A stretch of 64,000 bases of DNA from Cyanoderma ruficeps (Eukaryota; Chordata; Aves; Passeriformes; Timaliidae): NCBI GenBank assembly GCA_008694505.1, contig VZDJ01007749.1:9848918-9912917 (forward strand). Reading direction: 5' to 3'. Shown here piece after piece: positions 8,747-22,437 of this stretch; the first letter of the stretch is position 1, and every line of letters begins with the position of its first letter. The notes below the pieces were generated by a model that saw only the letters and a list, made by a program, of their open reading frames with translations, did not search any database and was not told the origin of the DNA. The position numbers were made by a program, and so were the translations under genes.

Positions 8747-10219
8747 TTAAGACAATCAGGAAGTTAAAGTAACACCCAGTACAGCCACCAGATACTCTGA
8801 CGTTCTTGCCAGTTTAATTTTCCATCTCACAAAATATCTTTCATTTGCCTCCCCCTGAACATTTTCCAGTCTATTTCTCTCTTTCATCACAAACTGCAGA
8901 GGACAGTTCCCTGAAACAGCATTTTGTTGACAGAAGTAACATCCATGGTCTTAACTTCTGTTTCCCTTAAGCCAGGTACAGCAGCTCATCAGAGTGATTT
9001 GTACTGGGTTCTTTTCCCTCTGCAGAGAAATCAGGCTGAATACCTGATTTCTACCCACAGTATGGTCCTTGCAGCCCTCCAGGAGTCTCCAGTGTGGAGA
9101 AAGGAATTCTTTCCTTTACCTCTTTCTGACCAAGTCCTGCCTCCAACATTCCTTGACACTACTTCACACACTGCGGATATCTGATTAAAATTAAAATGTC
9201 TGTCTTGTTACTTAAAAGAGCTACAGACACCATCATACAGAGGAACAGATTCCCAATCTCACAGCAGAAACTTTCTCCTGTCCTAACATTTATGCCACTG
9301 CAGAGCATCATACAGAGCAACACAATTAAAACCTCCATGTCCCATCCAGATCCTATGTTGATTTCTGGTGACATAGTTCCATTAAATCTGCTCAGTCTGA
9401 TGAAAATATAATGAGATGTAAATAAATGAGATCAAATGTGTATGATAACGTGAGTAAAACCTGCCTCTCTGTGTGTTTTGTGGTTTGAATTGTTTTAAGT
9501 TTTGAAATTACTGTAACCCTGACAAGACAAATCTTTCCCTGCACAGAACACGTAAGAGAAATAGGTTTCCATAATTCAGAGTTATCATGTGGTAAAATCT
9601 GCACAGAATCAGGTTTTCTGACTCTGCCTGAAATATGATTCTCTACTTCTGTGATGGGAACTAAACTTCATTATAATTTTTGCTATGTGGTACATTCAGG
9701 TCTGAATCTATGTGGCAAGACTCCCCTCTTCACCAAATCGTGCACTAATTTTGAGATAACTTTCCCAACTGACTGGAGTAACACCAAGGTTGAAAGCTGA
9801 GACTAGTTTTTCCAGCATGTAGGTTTCCTTGAACTATGGGAGCGATCAGCAACAGAAGTAGCATCAGCCATCTCCACCCAGCCCAGAGTTTTTCAGCAGT
9901 CTGGGGACTCTTTGGGCATCTGTGGGATACTTCCAAAGGTTTCTCCAAAAAGTGAATAAAAAACCTCCAAACCTACAGCAGCAAGGACAAAATTCACTCC
10001 GTAAGGGTTGGATCTCCATGGACCTAAAAGGTCCAAAAATGGGAGTTAAAAACCACAGGGTTAGAGAACTGACTCTCGCTAAGACTGTGTGGCAAACCCT
10101 GCTACTCTCTTACATTTAATACCTCTCAAACAGATGAGCAGATGAATATATGTTTTGTGGAGGGAAATAGGTGCTCTCTTTTAACTACTTTTATTCTTTA
10201 ACACTGAAGATGAAATTAT

Positions 10220-10610
10220 TTTGCTCTTTGTTTTTCTCTCCTTATCTTACCTTTCTTCCCTTACTGCCTTCTCACATCACAACCCCTCTAAATCCATTCT
10301 CTTCATTTATTCTCTCCTTTCAAAATTCCATTCCCTACTCTCTTTTGCTTTATTTTCTTAAGTTACCTTTCCCATTTCTTTAAAACAGCAGGTTCTCCTT
10401 TTCTTTTGCCACTTCCCTGTTTCTACTCTTCTCACTTCTCTTTTCCCTCCATGTATCCCTGGATTTCATCATCCCCCTTTTTCTGTTCCTTTTTTCCCAG
10501 AATTTTTTCTCCCATTGTTCCTTCTGGTTCTGCCTGGAAGCTTCCTAAATTTAAATGAGTAATTTTCAATTTCTCTTTTGTTATCTGTCATTTTCCTTTT
10601 TGTTTCTGCC
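10220..10610 (+). repeat. CT-rich (polypyrimidine) low-complexity tract
   Basis: About 390 bp consist mostly of C and T on the plus strand, with many TTTCTC, CCTTTC and TTCCCT runs. The minus strand is correspondingly purine-rich. Open frames here are S/F/L-rich composition artefacts. Confidence 0.6.
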
Positions 10611-11313
10611 TTAATGAGATGGAGGCACTGGTAACAAAATTACCAGTGGGTGTAAGACGTAAATTTCAAGACCACAGTCTGGTGCACAACCTTACCATGA
10701 ATTTTACTAAATAAATGTTCCAGAAGGTTGTCAGTCGTTGTTATTGGGAGTGTTTCAGAAGTGTGGGGTGGAGGTGCAAATTATACAAACATCCCTTCTC
10801 TCTAGCTAAGAGACAGCCCTGACACTGGCCCAGTCAAGTATATCTTTAGTTCCCTTTTGCTGAAGATTTTCAAGGCTTTTTTAAATCAGACGGACTCTGT
10901 GTGCCAGCCTAGAAGCTGGCCAAGCACAATAACCTGCAATTAAAATTTGTTATCTCTTTGGATACATCCGGGTAATAAACAACAAGAAAACTAGATCCCA
11001 CATGTGGAAGAATCACATCTTAAGCCAGACTGAACACAGCAAACTCACTGGTTTCACTGAACAAGCAAAAGAATAGGTCAGGTACCTGACCTCAGACAAG
11101 TGTAAATTCCATCTCCTCAAAGTACCTTTATAGTCCCATCCATTTCATGGCAAGAAAACTACTCATTCACAGATCCTGTCCTTCATCTCCCTCTCCCCAT
11201 CCTTTCCACCTTATAAAAGCATCCCAGATTTTGTTTGAGATCAGTTGCAGGCTCATCCTGAACTTCATCGATATCTTTACACATAAAAAAATGATCACTA
11301 ATCAAAGTCCTAA

Positions 11314-11388
11314 GACCTGATCCAACTGTTATTTACGTCAATGGAAAGATTCCCATTGGCTTCAATGAGAGATAAATTTAGCCCCCAG
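11314..11388. repeat. Degraded copy of an old bird/reptile fold-back repeat
   Basis: CCTGATCC is followed by GTCAATGGAAAGATTCCCATTGGCTTCAATG, given here in two parts: GTCAATGGAAAGA and TTCCCATTGGCTTCAATG. The GTCAATGG and CCATTGGC halves are inverted copies with one mismatch. This pattern is common in sauropsid introns. The TTACGTCA at 11333-11340 is probably a mutated part of this repeat rather than a CRE. Confidence 0.5.
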
Positions 11389-11651
11389 GCACTATGAAAA
11401 ACCAGCATTTAGTTACACTGGTTCTCAGCATATAAAACTCTCCTCTTGAAATATCTTGGAAGAAAGGCTAGGAATTACTTGTTGAAGGTGTATGTTTCCC
11501 TTGGGTAGAGTAATGTAATTATTGTTTGTGTCCTTGTTGTCTTCCAGGTGAACTCCAAGGATGAGAGGAAGCAAGAGAGAGAATGTATCTATTTTTACTG
11601 TGCTAAGTTACAAGCATTTTGGACATATTATGGAATTAATCATGCTGCTAC

Positions 11652-11678
11652 ACACAAATACAAACACACACACACATA
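11652..11678 (+). repeat. CA dinucleotide microsatellite
   Basis: ACACACAAATACAAACACACACACACAC-type repeat of about 27 bp, interrupted. Nothing else is notable. Confidence 0.85.
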
Positions 11679-13167
11679 CCCCCTATAAAAACCAGCTCTT
11701 CTTATTGATTGTCCTTGGAACTGTGCACATATATAAAGAATATTCTGGAATTTAATATAATTTATGATATTTAAACAGCTCTTCTCATCTGTCTGGTAAA
11801 TATGCAAATTACAATTTGTCATAATAATTACAAATGCACATTTCTAATTATTAAACATTCATTCCTACATAAACACCATTTCAAATAAAAACGTTGTAGG
11901 GCACAGATTGCAGCCTACAGAACATTAAAACAAGGCTGCCACTGCAGCCTTTCACTGTCCTTATCATTTCTCCTCTCACCTACTCCACATGTGCCTTGCC
12001 ATGAAAGGAGCACATGAATGATCATAACTTTCATTCAGCCTCTTATCTTCCTTGGTTTATTTTTTTGGCTTTGACTGTACAGTAACTTGCCCAGATAATG
12101 AGAACAAAGTGTAAATAAAATTAAACTGATAGAGCTGCACACAGCTTTAAAATGAGACTGCCTTGCTTGCAATCACAAAGGCCCCCCCTGAACCCAAACC
12201 CTGATTGCTCTGTGGCCACGGGAAGCTGCTGCTAAGGCAACCTCAGCAACGGGGGAAGGCGCAGGGTGCCACTACACCCACCTGGGCTTCCCAAGTGACA
12301 CCAATCCAGCAGGGAATGCTATCCCTGGTGGGGTAGGGTCCACCTTCTCTGCAGTGACTCTTAGAAACAGAATGGCTACAGAAAGAGAAAAGCAGACTGC
12401 AGGATCCCCCTTGTCCAGGGCATGTCCTCACCACAGGGCTGAAAAGTCAGGCACCATCTGGTTTACTGTCTAATCGGCTCGAAACTTCAGGTTAGGACAG
12501 CTTGAGTGAGAGACATGCAGAGAAAGGCTCCCCAAACAGCACAGATGATCAGTGTGTGGTTAGATCATTTCTCCTCAGAAAGAGGAGGCACGGATTTCAC
12601 CCCACTCAGCCAGATGTAAGAACCTAACTCAAGTTTTTCTCTCCAGACCCAGTGTTCTTGCTGATGGGGTTTTATTAAAAGGCCAAGCCCAAGTTTAGAA
12701 GGGAAATCTGGGGCCATGAATGTCCTGATGCACAGCAATGCTCGACTCCACATTGCAGGTTCTGTGGTTAAGTGGAAGAGATGGGAATTTACTTTCACCA
12801 TGCACTGCTTCCTTCTGCGGTGCTAGGCTTTATTCCTACACTGGAAATAACATGAGGATAGCTGGGAAATGAGAAGGCTCCTTATTCACCATCTTTGTGA
12901 AGATAACCTGAAGATCTTCCTTTTGTTCTGTTTCCCAGTCTGCTGAAATGGACAGTATTTTATGCTTTAGGTAGCTGAGATCCCCAAATGGAAATAATGG
13001 ATAAGGCTGCTGTATTTTATTTTCTATAATTAATTTTCATGTCTAATTTTAATTAGCACTCTTATGGGCCTTTTTTTTGCTTTCTTGATGCATTATAATC
13101 TATTCTTGCTACTGAATGTGTGCGTGGCAGTAGTATTTAGCAGCCCCTGTAAAGACTCTCGGTGTGT

Positions 13168-13213
13168 TTTTATTATATATACAAGAGTTTTATTATGTAT
13201 ACAAGAGTTTTAT
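13168..13213 (+). repeat. 20-bp tandem repeat, 2.3 copies
   Basis: The unit TTTTATTATATATACAAGAG at 13168-13187 is repeated at 13188-13207 with one substitution and is followed by a partial third copy. It is a small minisatellite. Confidence 0.8.
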
Positions 13214-14283
13214 AGTGAGGTCTAAAAATGATGACAATATTTCAACTGCCAAATAGAAGCCCGGATTCAGCACAGCAATTAAATACAAGGCTAAATATTC
13301 TCTGTCCAAAAGCCTTGCCTAACTTAAGGCTTGCTATTAACAAAGATCTCACATAGCCTCTATAAATATTAGTTCTTATTTCTGTGGAAACATATTTATT
13401 CTAACACATTTGGGATGAGAGCACCTGGCAAGGTCTAATATTGTGGTCTCTTGTAAGAGACACCTTTTCTTAAATGTATGGGCTGATCAATTAATTAATT
13501 GCAGATCTTTGAAGAAGAATAATTACTGTTATTTTTCTAAAAAACCCAAATGTTTAGAATTTTGGTAGATCCTGATTTTTTTTTCCCACAAAGGGAAAGT
13601 GTAGTTCAATAATATTTAAATTTATTGGGGTTTTTTTCCTCATAAATTCAAAGCTGATCAAAGTAAAACATGCTCTACCGTCCCACTTTGGAGCTATGTT
13701 CTTGAGGGGAAGGTAGTTTCCTTGTTAGTGAAGAAATACTCCTTGCTCTTGCGTAAGCCAAGATGTTCTACATTGTATCAGAAAAAAAGTCAGATAAATT
13801 ATCAGCTTTGTGGCTGGAGCAGAAAGTATAGATAGGACAGAGTACCCAAGCAAGCCATGAATTCCCCACAGATAAAAATTGGCGTAATAATTTAATTTCA
13901 TCACCCAAAGATTTGACTTGGGATGGTATAGCTTGATATTTTTTGTTGATGATTTGTTTTGTGATTAAAGTATCTGTATCACTTTAATGGAGAGAACATG
14001 TAACCTAGAAGGCAGCCCTTAAATTTGCCAGGTCTTTTTTTACAGGTGATTTGTGCTTTGGGCAAAAGTGGATGTCTAGGCTCCAAAATCTTCTCCAAAA
14101 TTTCCCTAGTGGTCTGTGCAGTCTCTTGAACTCAGGCTGTAAATCAGCCACATGTTATGCAGCGAGTGCTTGCAGGGAAAAAAGGTTCTCACTGCAGGTG
14201 TGAGGTGCACACTGTTTTCTTTGCAAAGCAGGGGCATTAAACTTGGACTCAAGTTGCTGGGGGCTGGTTTACAATTATTAAAT

Positions 14284-14356
14284 GTCACTATAATAAAAAA
14301 TATAATATAAGTTATGACATATTATGTTATAAATAATGTAATGTAATATATAAATT
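14284..14356. repeat. AT-rich low-complexity block
   Basis: The block is almost pure A and T with TAATATAA and TAATGTAATGTAATATA motifs. No gene is present. Confidence 0.7.
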
Positions 14357-17300
14357 CATTTTTCCATAAATGTTCTGTATCCTTCAAATATTCATGCAGA
14401 TATCTAAGCATTTGTAGGTTTTGTAGGTTTCATCATGAACTTGAATACATGTTCAAACAGCAGCTCTTTTCTTATTTTAAAATGCCTGTTGTACGTATTT
14501 TTACAAATAAATAAGGTACCATAAAAGCAGCATTCCTGCCCACAGTCCTGCTCCCCAGGATGTCCCAGAACACTGATGCAGCTTCTCCCCCTTCACGGGT
14601 GTTCCTACCACAGGGTATCAGTAGGACAGACCCCTAATGGACCTTCTCTCTAAATTCATTCCTGTGAAACAGAGGGATTTCAGCACCCTTTGGTTTCCTG
14701 ACAAAATCTGTTCCTTGAGTCTTACTTATCTGTGCATGTGCCTGCCCTAGAGGGACTCTTACAAAACCCAGGGGGTTGTCACCACCCTTCTTCTACGATC
14801 TACCCCAGCCAAGACCCATCTGTGTGTCTCCCAGAGCTCCACAGCAGGCTTGTTGGGTGAAATTCAGCAGACACGGGAGATGAGATGAAATAAGTTAATC
14901 GTCACCAACTTTTATCATCATGGTGACTGTTAGCACCATGATTGCCTACCAGCAGAGTCATCATCTATTTTTCAAATCCCTTCTTTGGTCAATATAAGAA
15001 TCTTGGCTCTCAACACCCAGTTTCAATTCATTTTGTCCCCAGTTCCCTTTTCACTTCCTTACGGGAATTCTCGGACTCCAGTTCAGGTGCAGGTCAACTG
15101 CAATTATGGAAAAAGTTGAGCTTTGAGTCCAAGTTTTTAAAGACCTTTGGCCTAATATCCATATATATTTATGTGATAAGACATCTAAATATCCTTTATA
15201 ATAATAAGGTAGGAGAGATAAGCATTTTCTCGTGGTTATCCTTCCTTCTACTATGGTCCGGATTATTTTAGAGTTTACATGTATACCTTATTCTCTCTAT
15301 GACCTGTGAGGCCACATTTCCATCGATGTAAGCATGAAATCAGTGGCAGGGTTAGAGCAAGCCCTAATTATATTACAGTTTAATAGGGAAACAGATCATG
15401 TCAAGTGGGAGGTCAGCAGCATATTTTTGGAGCACATCTCAAAGTTCACCCAGTACACATCCTTTCCCTATGCTGGAATATTTATAGTTTGATTGTTTTA
15501 CACTGGAAATATTCCTTCTGTGAGCTCCTCCTAAGAGACTCCTCCTCCTTGTCGTTTTCAAACTCTCCTGTGATGGATTAGAATGGGAGCTTTTGAATGG
15601 ACTAGCTGTAGTAACCCAAGGCAAGCAAATCCCAAGCTCCTTTACACAAAACCCTTTCCCAGGGCTATCAAACACCCCGGCACCCAGACCTCACATGCGC
15701 TGCAATGAGCAACCTTCATCTTCCTGTGCACTCAAAATTTCATTTCTGCATGGGTGCTCAAATACATCTGCTACCTAGTTAGGAGCCTTTCTCAGGACAA
15801 TGCCCAGTGGGTTCCTGATATTGAATCTTTCCCTAGGTCCTCCAAAGTACGTGTTTTCATATGATGCCTATCCTTTGCAGGGGGAGTCAGCAACTGCATG
15901 GTGCAGTCATGCCTTACAAAGACCAGGTGCCTTTTCAGGCACTTGCTTTAAAGTGTTGAGAACAGGGCTATGTTTCTGCTTCTGAAAAATGCTTCTGTAA
16001 AACCTTGGAGCAGCCCTGGGAGCGAGAATCAGAAAGAAGAGTCTCCTCCTCCTGTGCCAGCTGTCCTCTTTCTATTTTCTGTATGGCCTCAGCAAGGAGC
16101 ATGGAGGGTGCTCCTGTCCCCATTTAGAGCCTGATAGCTCAGGTAACCTCCCAGATCAATGGAAGCAAGAGATTAAACCAGTCAGCCACTGGAATAGTAC
16201 CTAGCTTTTACATCTCCCTACTGGATGCTTAAAGAAAGCAGCACCACCTCATCCTTCCACCAGCATTTGCAAGAGAGATGCTTTGCTAAACTAAAAAGAA
16301 GAGGCCAAGGCACAGGCAGGGATCTCAGGTTTGTGTCTCTCAAGAGGACAGAGATGCCTCCCTGCAGCACGAGGGGCAAGTGGTCCCCCATCTGCTGCTG
16401 GGGAGGCTGAGCTGCTCCTGGCACACCTTCCTGGCTGATTTGGGAGCCACTTCAAGGGGCTGAAGTCTTCCAGCTGAGAATCAAATCATGTAAGACAGGG
16501 GATGTAGAGTCAGACATTGCTTTGACTGGACTTTGGGTGGCTGAGGTTCTGTGGCAACTCTATTGGCTCCTGAGCCTCTCCACTATACAATTAAGGACAG
16601 CAAGTACTAACAAAGTGGGAGAAGCCAATTTGTTTTCTACTGCAATGATGCAAGTGCACCATGACCAGGGACAACTCTCTTTTATAAAGAGGTGGGGAAA
16701 TGTTCAGAGAGCAGAAAGCCTCAATATTTTCACAACCATCTATTTTGAACTTGTAATGTTAACATGCGAACATTTAAATGAGTGATTTAGCAAAGCTCAG
16801 TACCACGGGGAAACAAAATGCATATTTCCATACCAAAGTAAAATACTGTTCAGAGTTTTTCTGAAAACATTAAACTCATGTTGACAGAAGAAGAAAATGT
16901 ACACATTAAAAAAAAAGTCAATCTCTCCTTAGAAATGTGTCACCTTATTCTAAAATAACCATATTCATCTCAGCTGATACTCAAAATGTTAAAGAATCAA
17001 TTTCTCTTTCCTACTAGAAAAGACGGCCACTCAGGCAGGTAATCACAGCGTTGGAGGGTTTCATTTTGTTGAGTAAAAATTTGTTTTATAAGCTACCTTG
17101 CCTATCAAATGACAGTAAGTCCCTCGACATAAACATCATTGCAATTTTATTACATGAAGGAGTGGTTACGAGTTTGGGTTTTTTCTTTACTCTAAGCAAA
17201 TGAAAGAATTTGGAAATCCTGACCTGAAAGGGTTTCACACATGCCTAATTTTAATTGTGCATGTAAGCCCAGTGAGTTTGGTACTACTCATATGCTTAAA

Positions 17301-17540
17301 TTTAAGCACATGCACAGGTGTCAGCAGGGCTTTAATATAGCACAAAACCTAATATCTGTTTTTTCAGTGTTAAAATTTATGCTATGAATTGATAAATTCA
17401 TTTTTCTACGAGAAGTCGTTCTGTGAAACAAATTATAAAAATAAATCTGTATATAACATATATTTAAGCCGAGACATATATTAATGTAATTAACATTTCT
17501 AAGTATAACTATTACAATATATAATATTTCTGAAAAATAC

Positions 17541-17547
17541 TGAGTCA
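17541..17547. promoter_or_regulatory. AP-1 heptamer TGAGTCA upstream of ATF3
   Basis: A single perfect AP-1 consensus about 11 kb upstream of the ATF3 proximal promoter. Function is unknown. Confidence 0.25.
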
Positions 17548-17750
17548 CATGAGGGACCTGACACGCAACATCATAGAATAAACCCTAGGGGAGAAGGTTA
17601 CTGAGAGTAAGGTAAGAATGGGTTGAAATTATTTTCATTGTTGTTGGCATGGGTTTGTACTTCCAACTGTTTTCTGCTGCTGCTCAGAGTAACATATTAT
17701 CAGTTATCACCAAAATAGCTATTTGCATTACAGAAACATTCAGCCTTGTT

Positions 17751-17775
17751 ACTATATAAATATATATATATATAC
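17751..17775. repeat. TA dinucleotide microsatellite
   Basis: An uninterrupted TATATATATA core flanked by ATATAAATA. Nothing further is seen. Confidence 0.85.
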
Positions 17776-20266
17776 TCTGAAAACTCACAAAAAATGACTA
17801 TCAGCTAATTTTCCTATATTTTAGAAAATAAGCCACGTCTTAATAGACCTGTTTACTTTCATATGCTTTCTACAACCATAACAACTTTCTGTACTGAATA
17901 ATTGTCTGTGAACTTTTGTTTTGGGAGCTCAGCTTGAACAACAAGCTAACAACAAAACCCAACCAACCAGTAAGGGCAAGCAGTACTTGCAAGATGTTAT
18001 CAGTTACTTCCAGAAAATGCCCCTTGGTGCCTATTTCACTCTGCTATTTTAAGTTAATTTTCAAAGCTTTGACAAGGAACAAAGGTTAAATTCTTGGAAT
18101 TTGCACAGGTTGTACGTTCACTGCAGAATGCAAGATAAATGTTACAAATAAATGGTAGTTCCCCCAAGAAGAAAAAAGGTGGGGCACGGGTATAGCTGCT
18201 CTGAACATCATTAAAAGAAGACAATTCTTCTAGAGCCAAGTGGGAATGGAAGAGGTAGAAATGCAGAGTATTGCAGAGGTGTTGCTTTCAAGGTGCTTTA
18301 TTAGGGGACTCCAGGCAGGTATGGAGCTGAGCAGAACTGTGTTACAAACATCTCCTGTTGTGTTACTCTAAGGAGTAACTCCTGAAGTACAGGAACCCAC
18401 TCTGGTAATACTGGAATACATTTTTGCAATCTGAGTGGAGGGCTGAGCTTTGGTAGTTAGGGCTGTTGGTAATTAAAAGTAGTGAAAACAGATGTAAATC
18501 CAGTGGCACCGCATGCCATGGAGGTGGATGTTTGTAGTTATAAAACTGCAGTCCTGGATGAGCTCATAGCAAATCAGATTAAATTTAAGACTGCTAAATT
18601 TTGCTGCGGGAATTTATTTCTGTGGATAGGGCTTGGATTGTTCTGTTTATGTTTTGTTTGGGTTTTGCTGGCTGATTTTATCAACATTGTTAAATACATT
18701 CATGCTGGTCATTGTAGTAGCAGCTGGAATGCTGAGCTATCTCCACCAAGTCATCTCTTAGTAAGTAAGAGGTGGCCAAACTGAAGGAAACAGATTTAGA
18801 GTTTGCCCATTGTCATGCAGCATGAAAACCATAGCAGACAAAACAGAAAACCTCCAAGTCCCGAATCTCCTGGCAAATGGGGAATGTTGTAAGTACAAGG
18901 TACCGGGGCAAACCTTTCCTCCTCCAGCCTTTCTCAGCCACGAAAAACTTTTTTTCCCATTTCTGGTCCTCATCCAGCTCTGAGAGTCAGTGACGATAAT
19001 CAGAGCATGCCAAGCATCTGACCTCAGCAGATTTTCTCGTGAAATAAAGAACGCAGTGTGACGTGCAATTTTCTTCTGAATTCTTCAGATATATCTCCTG
19101 GAATACAATCTTTCTGCTAACAGTTCTGCTATCAGCACTGTTTTCTGCATTTGACCCTCTCCCCTACTTGTATTACTGTGGTATTTTATAAGGAAGCTGT
19201 TAACTGGTTATTTTCCACTCTGGTACTCTAGCAAATTGTAGTGGGTTTGAGTTGGTATTTCAAAATTAGCTTTCTACTTTCAAAGCTAATCCTCGTGGGA
19301 CGTATGAAACCAGTGATGTTCTGGGTGCTCAGCACATTACTAAATTAGGCCTCATTGGAAGGATATCCAGCCAAAGTTGACAAATTTATAAATACAAAGT
19401 GACCCAGTTTCAATCAAGCATCCACTTGCATGCAAACAAACAAACAAAGTCAGAAAAAAAATAAACTCTTTCCTAAATTACTTTTAAAATTCTGGAGAAG
19501 GTAGTAATTCCTACAAATTCCAGGAAACACTTAAAACAAGTCTTGACCATTTAGATTTTGTTATACTTTTAGTTTCTTCACATAGCGAATACATTCTGTA
19601 GTTACTGTTTCTGCGATTTATCCAGAACTTATTCATTGTAATTCTTCTCTGTACTTTTTATCACTAGCCTGCACAGATACTTCAATTACAGAGAAAAGAT
19701 ATCTCATTGTGCTAACAGCACTCAATTTGGCTTTATCCTTATTGGTTTTCTTCTTTTGTGCTATTCCCATACACACGGTTCAAAGCTCTTGTGAGATGAT
19801 CTCATTTCTTTTTGTTGTTGTTTCATTTTGATCTTGTTTTCCTGGTTGAGAGGATGTGTGTCACTTGTGTTTTGAAATGAACCCTGGTAAATACAGCCGC
19901 TTCTTGAAAAGATCACTGCTCCTCTTTGAGCACGACTCTGCCATAAATATGCAAGTGGGAAGAAAACTATGAAGAACTTGTTGTGTGAACTACCCACGGG
20001 CTCGGTCTTCTCCTCGTTACAGCTTCTGGATCTTTCCCCGCAGGGCACACGACACCTCCCAGCCGTACGTGACACCGAGTGCCAAAGAAGGGTAATTGTG
20101 TTATAAGACTTTTAATTCCCCAACTTACTTCAGCTGTTATCAGCAGCTGGTTACTTCAGCTGGCTGATATGCCTCGGTGTCCTGTAAACATTCGGTCTAG
20201 TGCCGTGCATTACTCATAGTTGGAAAATCACTTTGACTCCTGTAGTATAATTATGTTAATGTCAAA

Positions 20267-20273
20267 TGAGTCA
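20267..20273. promoter_or_regulatory. AP-1 heptamer TGAGTCA upstream of ATF3
   Basis: A perfect AP-1 consensus within AATGAGTCACAGG, about 14 kb upstream of the ATF3 proximal promoter and 1.6 kb from the second CpG island. Function is unknown. Confidence 0.25.
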
Positions 20274-20580
20274 CAGGGAAACAGAAAACTTTTATCAGAG
20301 CTGCACCTCAGTGCCACTTTCTGAATGCTCCTGTTGGCATGACAGAAGTAGGCTAGGGGATTTAGGGGAAAAAACAACTTTCATTTAATGAGTGATAGGA
20401 ACTTATGATAATAATTACTCACAAGGAAGCTTAAGTGACAAACAAACCTAGAGTCACTTAGAAACATAAAATTAGTAAGAGAATAGTCTGCCTGATTATT
20501 TATAAGAACAAGAATGAAAAATACTGAATTTCTAAACAATTACTTTTCCAAGAAAACTTCAAATCTCTTTCGCACTAAAC

Positions 20581-20730
20581 AGCTTTTCACATTCATTATT
20601 TAGTTTCAATGACAGTAAGTGATTTATTTAAATTGACATGTTAATTAGATTGCATTTCAGAGGCAACCTCCTCTGATATTTTATTAATTTTACCTCTTTC
20701 TTGGTTTATTTAATGCTAGTAATTAGCTAG
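20581..20730. other. Candidate conserved noncoding element rich in homeodomain-type TAATTA cores
   Basis: TTAATTAG (20641), TTAATT (20684) and GTAATTAG (20719) fall within 90 bp. Between them is a perfect 7-bp inverted repeat, TCAGAGG/CCTCTGA (20657-20663 and 20670-20676). The texture resembles vertebrate developmental enhancers, but conservation cannot be seen from one sequence. Confidence 0.25.
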
Positions 20731-22366
20731 GAAAAAAAATACTAACACCCTTTCAGCTCATGCTTTGATCATAATGCAAAAAGCCAGAAGTCCTTCAACA
20801 AGCTAAAAGTTCTTGTAACATATCTTGTCCCAGCTTAAAGCAGACAAATGGCCAATGAGAGCAGGATTCGTTCCAGAGTTTAAAGACAAGAGGACAAACA
20901 TCTGTGACACACTGGCTAACTCAGAACTAAGCTGCAGCACTTCTTTTTTTCTGGAACATACAGATTCCTCTGGTATTTGCCTACCAGGATTTTACATGCT
21001 CAAACATATATCAATATTTCCACGTGCCATCCTGATGAATAGGATATACCATCTGATTGTAAAGGGAAGCTTTTTTTTTTCCTCAGGTGGCTTAAAGATC
21101 ATTCTCAGAACACAAGAGTTTTAGCATTCTGACAGATTCCATTGTGCTATTCAATAAAAAGGCTCAAAAGTAAGCAAAAGACAAAAGCTGAATTGCAAAT
21201 CATAGCCACATAATTTTAGTCAGGAACAAAAAAAAACACCTAGGGCAATGTAATAAAAATCTCTTATTGACAAGTAACTGCATTTCCATTAATGTTCTAT
21301 TTGAGAGGGAGACAAGACTTACATTTCTCTGGGAGCTCCATCCCTCTGAGCATTTCCCCTTCATCTGCTGACTTCTCATCTCATGCCTTTTCTGAGTTCC
21401 CTCCACTTATCCTAGAAACTGTTAATAAATTAAATCTCACATGTCCTATAAGAAACCAACTGTTGTTACTAAATTGAGTGGGAATATAAGGTCATGCCAT
21501 AGGTGACTAAGTACCCCCCAGATTTCCCTACGAGCCATGATCTAAATATGATGGTACAGCATCATCTCGACCTTATAATGAGTGAGGGGCTTTATTTCAG
21601 AGCACATCCCCGACCCAGAGATAACCTACTATGGACAACACCTGTAGTTTGAAGACCACAGCTCCTGGCTGAGTTAAAATTGTGTTTTATTACGTAAAAC
21701 AGTTCACGCCTAACACATCAACAGAAACCTTTACTTGTAGTATTGGGCTCTCTTGTGTCTCGCGTGAGAACGTACAGGAAATACATGAAGGCATTCTTTC
21801 TTTGCACATTAGCACCGTTTTATTAGCAATGCGCGCTTGCGGTTTGCCCCGCGGAGGCGGCCAGACGCTGTCCGCGTTCTGCTGCTGCTGCTGGCCTGGG
21901 GCAGGACCCGGCGTTTCCCTTCTCGCCGTGCCCGCCACGCTCCCGCGCTCCGGGGAAGCGCAGCGACAGAGCCGGAGCGGTGATGGGAGAACCGCTCCGG
22001 ACCGCACGCGGGGAGCATCACCCGGGGCCGTCACCCAGGAGAGCCGGGCACAGCCCGGACTGCGCTCAGACCGCACCCGGGAGGCCGGGGACTGACGGGG
22101 GTCACTCTCCCCGGCAGCCCCGAGCGGTGCGGGGCGTGCGGGGCAGATCGCGCCCGCGCCGCGCCCCCCCCGGCCCCGCAGCTGCGCCCGTCCGTCAGCG
22201 CCGCCCCCCCGGGCGGAGCCGCCGAGCGCTGCCCCTTTAAGGCAGCGCAGCCCCGCGCGCATTCCAGCGGCCGCGTCACCGTTCCGGGAAGCGGGTGGCG
22301 TCACGCCGCCATGCCTCCCGCTGTCCGTCCCGCGGCGGCGGGGCGGGCCCCGGGGAACAAAGGCGG

Positions 22367-22377
22367 GATAAAAATAG
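22367..22377 (+). promoter_or_regulatory. TATA- or MEF2-like box GATAAAAATAG in the distal CpG island
   Basis: ATAAAAATA in an otherwise GC-only context can serve as a TATA-like box on the plus strand. It also differs from the MEF2 consensus at one position. A donor-like AAG|GTGAGG follows at once, too close to be that promoter's own exon end. Confidence 0.35.
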
Positions 22378-22437
22378 AAGGTGAGGGAGCGCGGGGAGCG
22401 CCGTGCCCGCCGGGCGGGGCCGCGCCCGCGTCTCCGG

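Larger units (their letters stand above)
6537..21834. other. ATF3 upstream region: no recognisable gene, simple repeats only
   Basis: About 15 kb of AT-rich sequence with no open frame that I recognise and no convincing exon. All open frames are under about 116 codons. Within it are listed simple repeats, one old fold-back repeat, a CT-rich tract and scattered AP-1 sites (17541-17547, 20267-20273). The plus strand is poor in G+T throughout (about 41% in ten sampled lines), as expected if the region is an intron transcribed on the minus strand. It may therefore be the first intron of a long ATF3 transcript starting at the 22-kb CpG island. Confidence 0.6.

Noticed and set aside
11333..11340. 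CRE-like TTACGTCA
   Set aside because: It falls inside a degraded fold-back repeat and is most simply a mutated GAAGTCAATGG segment of that repeat.
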